From Lachnoanaerobaculum umeaense (GTDB lineage: Bacteria; Bacillota; Clostridia; Lachnospirales; Lachnospiraceae), in the NCBI RefSeq assembly GCF_003589745.1, contig NZ_CP032364.1, positions 1,736,001 through 1,800,000 on the forward strand: DNA of 64,000 nt, read 5' to 3'. Positions 47,501 to 56,357 of the stretch are shown here, piece by piece. Below the pieces are notes generated by a model, which ran no database searches, was not told the DNA's origin, and saw only the letters and a list, made by a program, of their open reading frames with translations. The position numbers were made by a program, and so were the translations under genes. How positions within the stretch are numbered: position 1 is the stretch's first letter; each line of letters opens with the position of its first letter.

Positions 47501-48115
47501 AAGAGGACCTACCTGCTTTTCCAGCTCTGTAATAATATCATTTACTCTTATGAGGCTTTCTCTCTCAGATTCCAGCTTCTTCAATGCTAATCCTTTTCTT
47601 CTTTTAAACTTGGTAATACCTGCAGCCTCGTCAAAAAGTTCTCTTCTTTCTTCCGGCTTTCCGTTTAATATCTTATCTACCTGTCCCTGACCTATTATAG
47701 AATATCCATCCTTACCGATACCGGTATCAAAAAAAAGCTCACTGATATCCTTTAGTCTACAAGCAGATCCATTTATCATATATTCGCTCTCTCCTGAACG
47801 AAACAGTCTCCTTGATACTGTTATCTCTTCAAAGTCTATATCCAACTTATGGTCAGAATTGTCCATAGTTATTGCAACATATGCAAAGCCTAGAGGTTTT
47901 CTGAGCTCTGTACCTGCAAATATGACATCTTGCATATTTCCACCTCTAAGCTGCTTTGCACTCTGCTCTCCAAGTACCCATCTTACTGCATCTGATACAT
48001 TACTTTTTCCTGAGCCATTTGGCCCGACAATACCTGTTATTCCATTGTGAAAATCAAATACAATTTTATTTGCAAAGGATTTGAATCCTTGAATTTCGAT
48101 ACGCTTTAAATACAT
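44558..48115 (-). CDS. smc: Chromosome segregation protein SMC
   Basis: An 1185-residue condensin ATPase. N-terminal Walker A GPNGSGKSNVSDAVRWVLGE (32-51), a long coiled coil, a hinge domain (about 510-665, KIMETRDRIGGIHGVVAD to LSPGGSISGG), returning coiled coil, and the C-terminal signature LSGGEKALTAIALLFA with Walker B PFALLDEIEAALDD. Full family length. It overlaps the rnc 3' end by 10 bp. ScpA and ScpB are not in the window. Confidence 0.97.
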   Translation of the reverse strand: MYLKRIEIQGFKSFANKIVFDFHNGITGIVGPNGSGKSNVSDAVRWVLGEQSAKQLRGGNMQDVIFAGTELRKPLGFAYVAITMDNSDHKLDIDFEEITVSRRLFRSGESEYMINGSACRLKDISELFFDTGIGKDGYSIIGQGQVDKILNGKPEERRELFDEAAGITKFKRRKGLALKKLESERESLIRVNDIITELEKQVGPLERQAKVAKEFLNLREELKTYDVNSYIMEYDSISQNLNEYKKREKLLSDDLNDAKEALEKSKVDYENITVDLKKIDEELDEVKNIRSSTSIRLQEVTSNIEILKEQINSENRNNEGLSLRNENIDSDIEKKKRELESLEEEKAFLQKKLKEATETESAILVELEDIDKNTNELIEKFESLRQTSEEFTSKNADLRAKKERYKGILEQVRLRKSQMTQRLLESKTGQNTLEIKIAEEDKNLVAINDAINKAKAEREELKNTNESIHAEITRFSKVASDLQIKYQRESARLTSLKNIAERYDGYGNSIKKIMETRDRIGGIHGVVADIIITSKDYELAIETALGGRIQNIVIDSENTAKILIEYLKKNKYGRATFLPLTSVRNSTFSNKEFLKEKGVIGIASDLVEYDKAYQNLVGSLLGRIVVIDNIDNAIAFEKKFRYEYRVVTLDGESLSPGGSISGGAFKGAGNLLGRKREIDEVEAEISELLKNYTDANDKMEAFEEKRTFIDKKLDENRRNNQDLIIEKNNIEHRKSSLVEKLEEFRAASISVQKDFENIDNELLEIENETKILDNTLINVGEDFGKVGQDIESLEKEIQNQRTKREDIVNKLNSLKIEKAGISQSLEFSDKNVSRTKVDMETLISEKSGLKGRAEDIIKNINEKNLRIEEEQKTVQELSQRIEELKKKEEELTLFKDTKSKTQIKIFENRDTYSDRVSLLDRDLYRLKGQIEKSEERISERTNYMWNEYELTYNSSLELKTDMGMSLNDIRSQIQGLRTKIKALGNVNVNAISDYNEVSGRYELMKRQHSDILEAEGTLIKIIEELDMAMKRQFAEKFDEIANEFNEVFKELFGGGSGKLALEEQGDMLEAGIAIISQPPGKKLQNMMQLSGGEKALTAIALLFAIQNLKPSPFALLDEIEAALDDSNVDRFAKYLHKLTDHTQFIVITHRRGTMVSADRLYGITMQEKGVSTLVSVNLIENELDN

Positions 48116-48804
48116 CCTTCAATTTTCCCTAATTTTTTCAATGCTTCATAGGCTGCTGCCTGTTCTGCCGACTTTTTACTTACACCTTCTCCAACACCTA
48201 TTGTTTCACCGTCAATTTTTACTGCCACTACGAATTTTTTCAAATGATCAGGTCCCTCTTCTGATAATAGGACATATTCTACAGATTTAGAATCCTGCGA
48301 CTGAATCACTTCCTGCAAGATAGTCTTGCTATCATAAAAGAAGACTTTATTTTCGTATTCATTTAAAATGAACTTTAAAATCACCTCTTTTGCATTAGCA
48401 AAACCACCATCCAAATAGATACTCCCTATGACTGCCTCAAATGTATCACTTATAATACTTGGCCTCATTCTTCCACCAGTATGTTCCTCACCTTTTCCAA
48501 GCTTTAAAAACTCACTAAGTCTTATATTTTTTGCACAGTCCACCAAAGCCGGTTCACATACAAAGCTGGCTCTTATTTTTGTAAGTTCTCCCTCAGGCTT
48601 TTCCGGATAAACTCCATAGAAAAATTCACTGCTGACAAGCTCTAATACCGCATCTCCCAAAAACTCTAATCTTTCATTGGAACCGTTCTTTCCAAGCTGA
48701 TGCTCATTTGCATAAGAGCTATGTGTAAGTGCCTGCTTCAAAAGTTCATTATTCTTATACTCATATCCTAATAATTTCTGTAATTCATTTAAATTATTAT
48801 TCAT
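48106..48804 (-). CDS. rnc: Ribonuclease III
   Basis: A 232-residue double-strand RNA endonuclease processing rRNA precursors and structured RNAs. The catalytic signature ERLEFLGDAVLELVSSEF lies near residues 43-60, with the second acidic cluster DTFEAVIGSIYLDGG. A dsRNA-binding domain occupies about 160-228 (GVSKKSAEQAAAYEALKKLG). First gene of the rnc-smc-ftsY group; a 10-bp inverted repeat lies in the space before it. Confidence 0.95.
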   Translation of the reverse strand: MNNNLNELQKLLGYEYKNNELLKQALTHSSYANEHQLGKNGSNERLEFLGDAVLELVSSEFFYGVYPEKPEGELTKIRASFVCEPALVDCAKNIRLSEFLKLGKGEEHTGGRMRPSIISDTFEAVIGSIYLDGGFANAKEVILKFILNEYENKVFFYDSKTILQEVIQSQDSKSVEYVLLSEEGPDHLKKFVVAVKIDGETIGVGEGVSKKSAEQAAAYEALKKLGKIEGCI

Positions 48805-48882
48805 ATAAACCCTCTACTATCTCTAATTTTATAAAAGAGGCTATTTAACTTGGAGCTACCGTTCTGTAATATAATAGCTTTT

Positions 48883-48911
48883 ATTTTACAATGCTATATG
48901 GATTGTAAAAT
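48883..48911. other. Perfect 10-bp inverted repeat between acpP and rnc
   Basis: ATTTTACAAT (48883-48892) and ATTGTAAAAT (48902-48911) are separated by nine bases. The arms are AT-rich with no T-tract of terminator type, so an operator or a 3'-end structure are both possible. The remaining 165-bp gap between acpP and rnc holds no frame I would support. Confidence 0.55.
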
Positions 48912-48969
48912 CAAAAGATTATACATTTATACAGAGCAGTAGGCAAATTAACAATAGCCTCACTATCTC

Positions 48970-49209
48970 TTATCTAAAGGAGTCAGTTGCCTTCTTTATT
49001 TCTTCTACTGCATCATTTACAGTGTGTATATTCTCTGCAACTTCCTGAGGTATCTCAAGTTCAAACTCCTCTTCAATACCTGTAATGATCTCAAACAGAT
49101 CCAAAGAATCAGCTCCCAAATCATCTACAAAAGAAGAACTAAGTTCTATTGTACTCTCATCAATATTCAAAACCTCAGCGATAATCTTTTTTAATTTCTC
49201 AAACTCCAT
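48970..49209 (-). CDS. acpP: Acyl carrier protein
   Basis: A 79-residue carrier of fatty acyl chains. The phosphopantetheine attachment serine is in [13 protein letters not shown], and the acidic helix [12 protein letters not shown] follows. The ATG at 49207-49209 follows a GGAG site at the right spacing; the in-frame ATG at 49221 has none. It lies 13 bp after plsX; this plsX-acpP order is typical. Confidence 0.95.
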   Translation of the reverse strand: MEFEKLKKIIAEVLNIDESTIELSSSFVDDLGADSLDLFEIITGIEEEFELEIPQEVAENIHTVNDAVEEIKKATDSFR

Positions 49210-49222
49210 TTTTTTCTCCATT

Positions 49223-50215
49223 CTAATTTTTTATCATTTTCTCTCTTATAATATCACTCAAAGCTTCTTCTTTAAAGCTCTTGCATTGCAAAATTGAATT
49301 ACAAATTTCATTTGCTTTTGAATTCCCATGCGCTTTAACAACCAAGCCATTAAGTCCAAGTAGTGGTGCTCCGCCGTACTCACTTGCATCAAATGACTTT
49401 AAAGTCTCCTTCAATGATGACTTTATTATCATTGCACCAATCTTTGTAAAAATATTCTTTGTCAGTGCTTCTTTTATTTTGCCAAGTAATGTAGAACCTA
49501 CACCCTCATATAGTTTAAGTATTACATTACCTACAAATGCCTCACACACTATAATATCAGCTCCGCCTTTTGGTATCTCTCTGGCTTCCACACTGCCTAT
49601 AAAATTGATATCTTCACATTCTTTCAAAAGCGGCATAGTCTCTTTTACAAGAGCATTTCCCTTTTCTTCTTCTGCCCCTATATTTACAATACCAACTCTA
49701 GGTTTTTTTATACCTATGACTTTTTCCATATACAAAGAGCCTATTCTTGCAAACTGTACCAGATGTTCCGCTCTTGCATCCACATTTGCACCGCAGTCAA
49801 TAAGTAAGGAAACTCCCTTTTCTGTTGGCAAAAGTGGTGCCAAAGCCGGTCTAAGTATTCCCTTTATTCTACCTACTATAAGCTGACCACCTACAAGTAC
49901 TGCACCTGTACTTCCTGCACTAACAAAGCCGTCTGCCTTGCCTTCTTTTACAAGATTCATACCTACTACTATAGAAGAATCCTTCTTAGCTCTGATTGCT
50001 GCTACAGGTGCTTCTTCATTGGTTATAACCTCTGTTGAATAGACTACACTGCATCTATCCTCAAACTCTTTTATTATCTTTCCTTCTAAAACCTCCTTCT
50101 TTCCCACTAAAATCACTTTAATGTTTTTATCCTTTTTTAAGGCATCAAATGCCCCTTTTATTATCTCCTCAGGCGAATAATCTCCGCCCATTGCATCTAA
50201 TGCAACTGTAACCAT
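49223..50215 (-). CDS. plsX: Phosphate acyltransferase PlsX
   Basis: A 330-residue enzyme that transfers acyl groups from acyl-ACP to phosphate, giving acyl-phosphate for phospholipid synthesis. N-terminal [19 protein letters not shown] and the [19 protein letters not shown] block are signatures; CDAFVGN-type residues appear as [19 protein letters not shown] site precedes the ATG. rpmF, the usual neighbour, is not upstream. A GATAC/GTATC dyad at 50250-50263 lies in the presumed promoter region; no clear FapR site is seen. Confidence 0.95.
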   Translation of the reverse strand: MVTVALDAMGGDYSPEEIIKGAFDALKKDKNIKVILVGKKEVLEGKIIKEFEDRCSVVYSTEVITNEEAPVAAIRAKKDSSIVVGMNLVKEGKADGFVSAGSTGAVLVGGQLIVGRIKGILRPALAPLLPTEKGVSLLIDCGANVDARAEHLVQFARIGSLYMEKVIGIKKPRVGIVNIGAEEEKGNALVKETMPLLKECEDINFIGSVEAREIPKGGADIIVCEAFVGNVILKLYEGVGSTLLGKIKEALTKNIFTKIGAMIIKSSLKETLKSFDASEYGGAPLLGLNGLVVKAHGNSKANEICNSILQCKSFKEEALSDIIREKMIKN

Positions 50216-50351
50216 AACACACCTCGAAAGTAAGTTTTAATTTCATCCTGATACCATTGTATCATATATGAATAGAAAAATATTCGCAAGATAAAATTAC
50301 TAATATGAAAAATATTTTTATTATATTTACCACAAATTATTTTTTAGTCTA

Positions 50352-50612
50352 TTAATTTTTATAGCTATCCTTTAATATAGTAAGTCCTTCTTCACGCCAC
50401 AGATAAACCGCTCTTGCATCAAGAAGTTTTTTTATGATAATTCTACCCTTTTCTTCTAAGGCTACCCCCTCTTCTCCAATTGGAGTTATAACCCTATTGT
50501 CCTCTATGATACATTCCACACCATCATGATATAAATCTTGCAAAAAACTTTTATAATATTTTATTTTTTCAAATTCCTCTTCAAGTTTCTTATCTACTAT
50601 TAAATATATCAT
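50352..50612 (-). CDS. Small protein of unknown function after cbiG
   Basis: An 86-residue soluble, charged protein starting MIYLIVDKKLEEEF, with EYY-like coiled stretch and a C-terminal WREEGLTILKD. No family recognised, no signal or membrane segment. It starts one base past the cbiG stop, so it is co-translated with cbiG; a corrinoid-related role is possible but unproven. Confidence 0.6.
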   Translation of the reverse strand: MIYLIVDKKLEEEFEKIKYYKSFLQDLYHDGVECIIEDNRVITPIGEEGVALEEKGRIIIKKLLDARAVYLWREEGLTILKDSYKN

Positions 50613-50613
50613 C

Positions 50614-51618
50614 TCAGTCTCGTCCTATTGCAATAGTCATTCCACCTCTTGCAATCTTTCCTAATGTAAGCTTTTTGCACTGTATCAGTACTGCTCTTTC
50701 ACAGACATTTCCAACTCCAACAGTGTTCCTTACAAATTCAGACTCATTAAACTCTCCCTCTACTGCATTTAACTCTTCCTTGCTAAATGTCAAAAAAGGT
50801 ACTGAGAGGCTTTTTGCAAGCTCATTTATAGCCTTTTCATTCTTTTTTATATCAATGCTTCCAATAGATTTTATCGCTCTTATATCGATACCAGAACTGA
50901 TAAAAACTTCATTCACAAAATCCAACATTTCCTTCGCATCTGTATCTTTTTTACATCCAACCCCTATATAAATACTTTTAGGTATAAGTGTCAGTACATT
51001 ACTTTCATATATCTTATCGGTTATCCTTACTCTAAGCTCGCATTTTACATCTGTGGGATTTAGCTTTTTTTTAATATCAGACACATCTATTTCTATTATA
51101 TCACTGTCAATGTCCACCGGCTCCTTATCAAGCAGAGCAGCACTCACATCCTTTGCAAGTTTTCTTGATGAAATTATTAAATTATACTTTTTTGCGAATA
51201 CATCCACTGCAAATACACCATTAATATCTGTGGCTGTAGTAATAACAGGAGTTGCATTTATTGCCCCTCCGATATATTCTGCCAGTTCGTTGGCTCCGCC
51301 AACATGTCCTGAAAGCAGTGGTATCACATATCTACCAAGTTCGTCTATTACCAGAACCGCAGGATCACTAAATTTATCTTTCACATATGGTGAAATACTC
51401 CTTATCGCAATACCTGTTGCACCTATAAATATAATTGCATCATCAGTAAAATGTGCTTCCACAGTTTCTTTTAAATTAATTAATGCAGTCATTCTATCAT
51501 CTATCATATACTTGGGCAATGTATACGATAGTATATTATTTTGCTTTAATATATCCATCAATCTGACATTTAAGCAACTTCCATTTTTTGTGAATGAGAA
51601 AATTGCTATATTCATCAT
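50614..51618 (-). CDS. cbiG: CbiG-like cobalt-precorrin-5A hydrolase
   Basis: A 334-residue protein with the CbiG N-terminal motif FIGATGIAIRSISPYVKDK, then DELGRYVIPLLSGHVGGANELA, and the C-terminal CbiG domain ending YIGVGCKKDT...GKIARGGMTIAIGRD-like. It opens the lactone ring of cobalt-precorrin-5A in anaerobic cobalamin synthesis. No other cob/cbi gene or cobalamin riboswitch is in the window, so it is isolated here. It overlaps the CPBP protease gene by ATGA and is followed at once by a small unknown gene. Confidence 0.87.
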   Translation of the reverse strand: MMNIAIFSFTKNGSCLNVRLMDILKQNNILSYTLPKYMIDDRMTALINLKETVEAHFTDDAIIFIGATGIAIRSISPYVKDKFSDPAVLVIDELGRYVIPLLSGHVGGANELAEYIGGAINATPVITTATDINGVFAVDVFAKKYNLIISSRKLAKDVSAALLDKEPVDIDSDIIEIDVSDIKKKLNPTDVKCELRVRITDKIYESNVLTLIPKSIYIGVGCKKDTDAKEMLDFVNEVFISSGIDIRAIKSIGSIDIKKNEKAINELAKSLSVPFLTFSKEELNAVEGEFNESEFVRNTVGVGNVCERAVLIQCKKLTLGKIARGGMTIAIGRD

Positions 51619-52454
51619 AGCTTATAATAGTTTGCACTATATCCTCTGTTTTCAGATTTCATATTCCACAAAACAACCAGGAGTATTATAGCCGGTATTA
51701 CCATTATGTATGAAACAGCCGTTATAGCACTATTCACTAAATCTGTATCCAATACAGGCGGCAAATTCCCAATAGTATTATTGAACATATGAATAAATAT
51801 CGTGATAAAAATATTTCTTGTTTTATAATAGATAAGCCCCATTATACAACCCATTATTGCAGTGTAAACACTCTGTACAAATATCATATGCCAGATACCA
51901 AATAAAACTCCTGACACAATAATGGCAAACCAAGGACTTTTGCTTATTTTCTCCAGTGAATTAAATATTAAAAATCTGAACAAAATTTCTTCTACTATAG
52001 GACCTACTATGGATATTGAAAGTAATGACCAAATATATGCACCTGACTCCAAATCATCATATACTCCTGAAAAATAGTTTACATTTTCTGCCACATATGG
52101 AATAGCTATCAAAAATCTGTCCACTAATTCAAACCAAAGTCCTGCTATTCCATAGAATGCAAAACCCATTACAATACAAAACACAATTCCCTTCCCAAAT
52201 CCCAGCTTGACCTTATTATCATTTCTTTTCACTATAAATATAGATACTATAAGATAGATGACAATAAGCACTAAAGATATGAATGTATCTACAAATGCAT
52301 TTATACTTGGGAGCAGAAAATCAGGTATTATCCAATATTTTGCATCCAGATAATTTATCCCCCTAAATATTATATCGCTAAGCCACTCGTAGCTAAAATA
52401 CAAAAGGGCAATGATAATACACCATATTATTATTTTTTTATAATTTCTCCTCAT
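51615..52454 (-). CDS. CPBP family intramembrane metalloprotease
   Basis: A 279-residue protein with about seven or eight hydrophobic helices and the CAAX-protease/bacteriocin-processing (CPBP, Abi) motifs: IVEEILFRFLIF (EExxxR), FGIWHMIF (FxxxH) and FIHMFNN (HxxxN). Such proteases process small peptides, and some give bacteriocin self-immunity. The ATG at 52452-52454 has a GAGGAG site; an ATG at 52466 lies 4 codons upstream. Its stop overlaps the cbiG start, an unexpected pairing. Confidence 0.85.
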   Translation of the reverse strand: MRRNYKKIIIWCIIIALLYFSYEWLSDIIFRGINYLDAKYWIIPDFLLPSINAFVDTFISLVLIVIYLIVSIFIVKRNDNKVKLGFGKGIVFCIVMGFAFYGIAGLWFELVDRFLIAIPYVAENVNYFSGVYDDLESGAYIWSLLSISIVGPIVEEILFRFLIFNSLEKISKSPWFAIIVSGVLFGIWHMIFVQSVYTAIMGCIMGLIYYKTRNIFITIFIHMFNNTIGNLPPVLDTDLVNSAITAVSYIMVIPAIILLVVLWNMKSENRGYSANYYKL

Positions 52455-52477
52455 ATATCTCCTCATTATTTTTAGAT

Positions 52478-52508
52478 AAAAAGGCCGCAGATGAAAACAC
52501 CTACGACC
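52478..52508 (-). terminator. Terminator after rpsA
   Basis: On the minus strand arms GGTCGTAG and CTGCGGCC (two G-T pairs) enclose a 10-nt loop, followed by TTTTTATC. It lies 22 bp past the rpsA stop. Confidence 0.85.
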
Positions 52509-52530
52509 CTAATATTAAACAAAGTAATTC

Positions 52531-53643
52531 TTATTCTTCACTTGACTCAGTCTCGGAATTTCTTACATTCTCTTTCTCAAGCTCTTCATTTGCCTGTGTC
52601 AATGCTTTGATACTAAGTGAGATCTTCTTATCTGCCTCATTAAACTCAACAATAACAGCCTCAACCTCATCTCCTACCTTAAGCACATCTGAAGGCTTTT
52701 CAACATGGTCATGTGAAATCTGTGATACATGCAACAATGCATCAACACCATTTGAAATCTCAACAAATGCACCAAAGTCAGTCATTCTTGCAACTCTTCC
52801 CTTTACTACATTTCCACGTGCAAACTTCTCTTCAGCATCAAGCCATGGATTCTGATCAGGGAACTTCATTGAAAGTGCAATTTTCTCACCTGAGATATCC
52901 TTAATGAAAGCTGTAACAGTCTCACCTGACTTAAACACTTTCTTTGGATTCTCCACTCTTCCCCAACTCATCTCTGAGATATGCAAAAGTCCATCTGCAC
53001 CACCAAGGTCTACAAATGCACCAAAATCAGTAACATTCTTTACTGTACCCTCAATTACATCACCAGGTGTTATCTTCTCAAATAAAGCTTTCTTTTGCTC
53101 TTCCTTCTTAGCTAAAAGGAGTTGCTTTCTGTCACCGATGATTCTTCTTCTTCTTGGATTAAATTCTGTAATAACGAATTCAATATCTACGTCCTTATAC
53201 TTTGATAAATCCTTTTCAAATGTATCTGATACAAGTGATGCCGGTATAAACACTCTGGCATCCTCTACAACCACACTAAGACCACCATCAACTACCTGTA
53301 CTACTTTTCCTGTAAGAACTTCATGATTGTTGAAAGCATCCTCAAGCTTCTTGTTTCCTCTATCCTGAGCCAATCTCTTGTATGAAAGAAGAACTTGACC
53401 TTCTCCGTCATTTATCTTTAAGACTTTTGCTTCCATGTGGTCACCCACGTTTACAACTGTTCTTAAATCTAAACTGTTATCATTACTATATTCACTTCTT
53501 GTGATGATACCGTCTGACTTAAAATCCACATTAAGAATGATTTGATCTTCCTTAACATCAATTACCTTACCGTTGACAATTTCTCCTGTGCGTAGAGTCT
53601 TGAATGACTCATCTAACATTTGTTCAAAACTTAGATCTGACAA
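52531..53643 (-). CDS. rpsA: Ribosomal protein S1-like, four S1 domains
   Basis: A 370-residue protein with four S1 RNA-binding domains (about 15-85, 100-165, 185-255, 270-340); the third, TPGDVIEGTVKNVTDFGAFVDLGG, is the clearest. It ends in an acidic tail (NSETESSEE). I place the start at a TTG (53641-53643) because GAGGAGG lies 9 bp upstream and gives the N-terminus LSDLSFEQMLDESF, as in clostridial S1. This start lies inside ispH, overlapping its end by 20 bp in another frame. In related clostridia ispH and rpsA are often fused into one gene. Confidence 0.9.
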   Translation of the reverse strand: MSDLSFEQMLDESFKTLRTGEIVNGKVIDVKEDQIILNVDFKSDGIITRSEYSNDNSLDLRTVVNVGDHMEAKVLKINDGEGQVLLSYKRLAQDRGNKKLEDAFNNHEVLTGKVVQVVDGGLSVVVEDARVFIPASLVSDTFEKDLSKYKDVDIEFVITEFNPRRRRIIGDRKQLLLAKKEEQKKALFEKITPGDVIEGTVKNVTDFGAFVDLGGADGLLHISEMSWGRVENPKKVFKSGETVTAFIKDISGEKIALSMKFPDQNPWLDAEEKFARGNVVKGRVARMTDFGAFVEISNGVDALLHVSQISHDHVEKPSDVLKVGDEVEAVIVEFNEADKKISLSIKALTQANEELEKENVRNSETESSEE

Positions 53644-54472
53644 TATTTTGAACCTCCTCAATGATATGTTTTGGGGTTGACGCCCCTGCCGTAATACCTA
53701 CACTATCCACAGAAAGTAAAGCATCATAATCCAGGTCCTCAAGAGTTTGAATAAATACTGTATTCCTACATTCTTCCTGACATATTTCCACAAGCTTGCC
53801 TGTATTGGAACTTTTTTTGTCTCCAATAACTATCATGGCGTCCACATTTGATGCTATATTTTTCGCCTCAACTTGTCTTTCCTGTGTTGCATTGCAAATT
53901 GTATTAAAACATCTTACATCATAACCCAAAAGTGATATTTTATCAATGATTTCTTTAAATTTTTTATGATTAAATGTCGTTTGAGCTACGATTATTATTT
54001 CTTTATCTTTTTTTAATTTTAAATTTATAAATTGTTCGATGTTTTCTACTGCATATGTATTTTCATCACCCCAACCCTTTATTCCCATTACCTCAGGATG
54101 TTCCGGGTTTCCAATTATTACTACAGTATTGCCCTTACCGCTTTGCACTGATACTATGGCATGTATTTTCTTTACAAACGGACAGGTAGCATCCACTACC
54201 CTATGTCCACTCTGCTTTACAAAATTGTATATATCTCTACTTACACCATGTGAACGAATGATTACTGTACCCTTTGGTAGTGAATCCAGATCTTCTATCT
54301 TCACAGATTCCACTCCTCTTTTTTTCATATCCTTCACTACTTCTTCATTGTGAATTATAGGTCCAAGAGTATATACTATTTCATCACCTTTTTTAGCTTC
54401 TTCATATACGGTATTTACCGCTTTTTCCACTCCAAAGCAAAATCCGGCACTTTTTGCTAATTTTACTTTCAT
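53624..54472 (-). CDS. ispH: 4-hydroxy-3-methylbut-2-enyl diphosphate reductase
   Basis: A 282-residue 4Fe-4S enzyme, the last step of the MEP isoprenoid pathway. Three cluster cysteines are visible in SAGFCFGVEKAV (Cys12), DATCPFVKKIH and NTICNATQERQ; the active-site glutamate lies in the HPEVMGIKGW region. The start overlaps the cmk stop by 4 bp. No other MEP gene is near. Separate from rpsA, not fused. Confidence 0.95.
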   Translation of the reverse strand: MKVKLAKSAGFCFGVEKAVNTVYEEAKKGDEIVYTLGPIIHNEEVVKDMKKRGVESVKIEDLDSLPKGTVIIRSHGVSRDIYNFVKQSGHRVVDATCPFVKKIHAIVSVQSGKGNTVVIIGNPEHPEVMGIKGWGDENTYAVENIEQFINLKLKKDKEIIIVAQTTFNHKKFKEIIDKISLLGYDVRCFNTICNATQERQVEAKNIASNVDAMIVIGDKKSSNTGKLVEICQEECRNTVFIQTLEDLDYDALLSVDSVGITAGASTPKHIIEEVQNIVRSKF

Positions 54473-55134
54473 TTTTCCTCTTTTACCATTGACAGTATCT
54501 TTGATACCACCTCTTCAAGTGTCATATCTGATGAATCAAGATAATAGGCATCTTCTGCCTGTTTTAGAGGTGATATCTCTCTATTCATATCAGCCTCATC
54601 TCTTTTTATTATTTCATCCTCTATCAAGTTAATATCCAAATCTGTATTTCCCTTTTCCAAAAGCTCCAAATATCTTCTTTTGGCCCTGACTTTTGAACTT
54701 GCACTTAAGTATATCTTCAAATCGGCATTTGGAAGTACTACAGTACCTATATCTCTACCGTCCATTACCACATTTTCTTTTTTGGCAAGCTTTCTTTGAA
54801 GTGCCACAAGCTTCTCTCTTACACTACCTATTGCACTGAATTTGCTTGCCAACTTACCTATCTGTTCAAGCCTAAGCTTGTCACTAACATCCACTCCGTT
54901 TAGAAAAACTTTCTGTGTGCCATCTTCATACTTTATACTGATATCAAGCTTTTCTAAAAGACTTTCTATTCTGCTATCTTCACTATCTTTAACACCTTCA
55001 TCTAAAAAGAAAAGTGCTACTGCCCTATACATAGCTCCTGTATCTATATAAATATATCCCAGTCTTTTGCTCAGAGCCTTTGCTATACTTGATTTGCCTG
55101 CACCTGCCGGTCCATCAATCGCTATACTGTTCAT
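54469..55134 (-). CDS. cmk: Cytidylate kinase
   Basis: A 221-residue kinase phosphorylating CMP and dCMP. The P-loop is IDGPAGAGKSSIAKAL, followed by YIDTGAMYRA and DGRDIGTVV, then RDEADMNREISPLKQAEDA. The ATG at 55132-55134 follows an AGGA-type site; the frame extends to 55158 without support. It overlaps the flavoprotein gene upstream by 20 bp. cmk-ispH-rpsA is a conserved clostridial order. Confidence 0.95.
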   Translation of the reverse strand: MNSIAIDGPAGAGKSSIAKALSKRLGYIYIDTGAMYRAVALFFLDEGVKDSEDSRIESLLEKLDISIKYEDGTQKVFLNGVDVSDKLRLEQIGKLASKFSAIGSVREKLVALQRKLAKKENVVMDGRDIGTVVLPNADLKIYLSASSKVRAKRRYLELLEKGNTDLDINLIEDEIIKRDEADMNREISPLKQAEDAYYLDSSDMTLEEVVSKILSMVKEEK

Positions 55135-56356
55135 TTCCTGCTCCTTCTCCTGCCACATATCCTGTTGACCATGCTATCTGAAGATTATAACCACCTGTAA
55201 AAGCATCCAAATCCAGTACCTCTCCGGCAAAAAATAAACCTTTTATTTTTTTTGACTCCATAGTCTTAGGATTAATTTGTGAAACTTCTACTCCACCTTT
55301 TGTTATTATTGCCTCATTAAATCCTCTTGTAGAGCTTATGATATACTCTAAATTTTTTGTAGCATGGACCAAACTATGTCTTTCCTCTTTTGTAAGTAAG
55401 TTAACCTTCTTTTCCGGATCTACCTTACTCTGATATATTACTTCATCAATCAGCTTTGCAGGAAAGAGCTTATTTAAAGAATTCTTTAATTGCTTGTTCT
55501 TTTGCTCTGCAAAATCTCTAAGTATCCTCTCATCAAGCTTTTCCTCATCCAGAGCCGGCTTTAAATCAATGCTTAGTCGGTATCCTTTTATATTCTTGTT
55601 TCCTATAATTGCTGATGCGGATATTATTACAGGTCCACTTACCCCAAAATGTGTAAAAAGCATTTCGCCAAATTCATCATATAGTAATTTTTTATCATTG
55701 TAGATATATGCATGTATATTTTTTAATGAAAGGCCTTGTAATGCTTTTATTCTCTCACCCTCTATGTTAAAAGGAACTAAAGAAGGATAGAGCTTGCTTA
55801 CACTTAAACCGGCTTCTTTGGCAAATCTGTATCCATCACCATCGGAGCCTGTAGCCTGATATGACATTCCACCTGTAGCAACTATTACAGCATCCGCCAT
55901 GATTTTATTTTTTCCGATTACTACACCTATACATCTGTCATTTTCTATTATCAGCTCATTCACCTTTGTATTCAATCTTATATCTACATGCAAATCTCTT
56001 ATGGCATTTTCAAGTGACCTTATTATATCTGATGAATGATCGCTGACCGGAAATACTCTATTTCCTCTTTCAATTTTAAGCTTTGTGCCATTGTTCTCCA
56101 CAAGATTCATAATGTCTTTATTTGTGAAATTTTTAAAAGCACTAAATAAAAATCTTTTATTACTCACAACATTTTCCATTACTGTATTCATGTCTGAAGC
56201 ATTTGTTAGATTACATCTACCCTTACCTGTAATAAATATCTTTTTACCAAGCTTTTCATTTTTCTCTAATAATATTACTTGCTTTGATGTTAAAGCAGCG
56301 GAGTATGCTGCTATCATTCCTGCCGCACCTCCGCCTATAATTATTACTTTTGCCAT
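55115..56356 (-). CDS. HI0933/YhiN-type flavoprotein
   Basis: A 413-residue NAD(P)/FAD-dependent oxidoreductase of the HI0933 family. The FAD motif is IIIGGGAAGMIAAYSA, then KLGKKIFITGKGRCNLTNAS, the hallmark of the group, and the C-terminal FAGEVLDLDAFTGGYNLQIA. The substrate is not known for the family, although its place upstream of cmk is conserved in clostridia. One base separates it from lysC. Confidence 0.9.
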   Translation of the reverse strand: MAKVIIIGGGAAGMIAAYSAALTSKQVILLEKNEKLGKKIFITGKGRCNLTNASDMNTVMENVVSNKRFLFSAFKNFTNKDIMNLVENNGTKLKIERGNRVFPVSDHSSDIIRSLENAIRDLHVDIRLNTKVNELIIENDRCIGVVIGKNKIMADAVIVATGGMSYQATGSDGDGYRFAKEAGLSVSKLYPSLVPFNIEGERIKALQGLSLKNIHAYIYNDKKLLYDEFGEMLFTHFGVSGPVIISASAIIGNKNIKGYRLSIDLKPALDEEKLDERILRDFAEQKNKQLKNSLNKLFPAKLIDEVIYQSKVDPEKKVNLLTKEERHSLVHATKNLEYIISSTRGFNEAIITKGGVEVSQINPKTMESKKIKGLFFAGEVLDLDAFTGGYNLQIAWSTGYVAGEGAGNEQYSD

Positions 56357-56357
56357 T

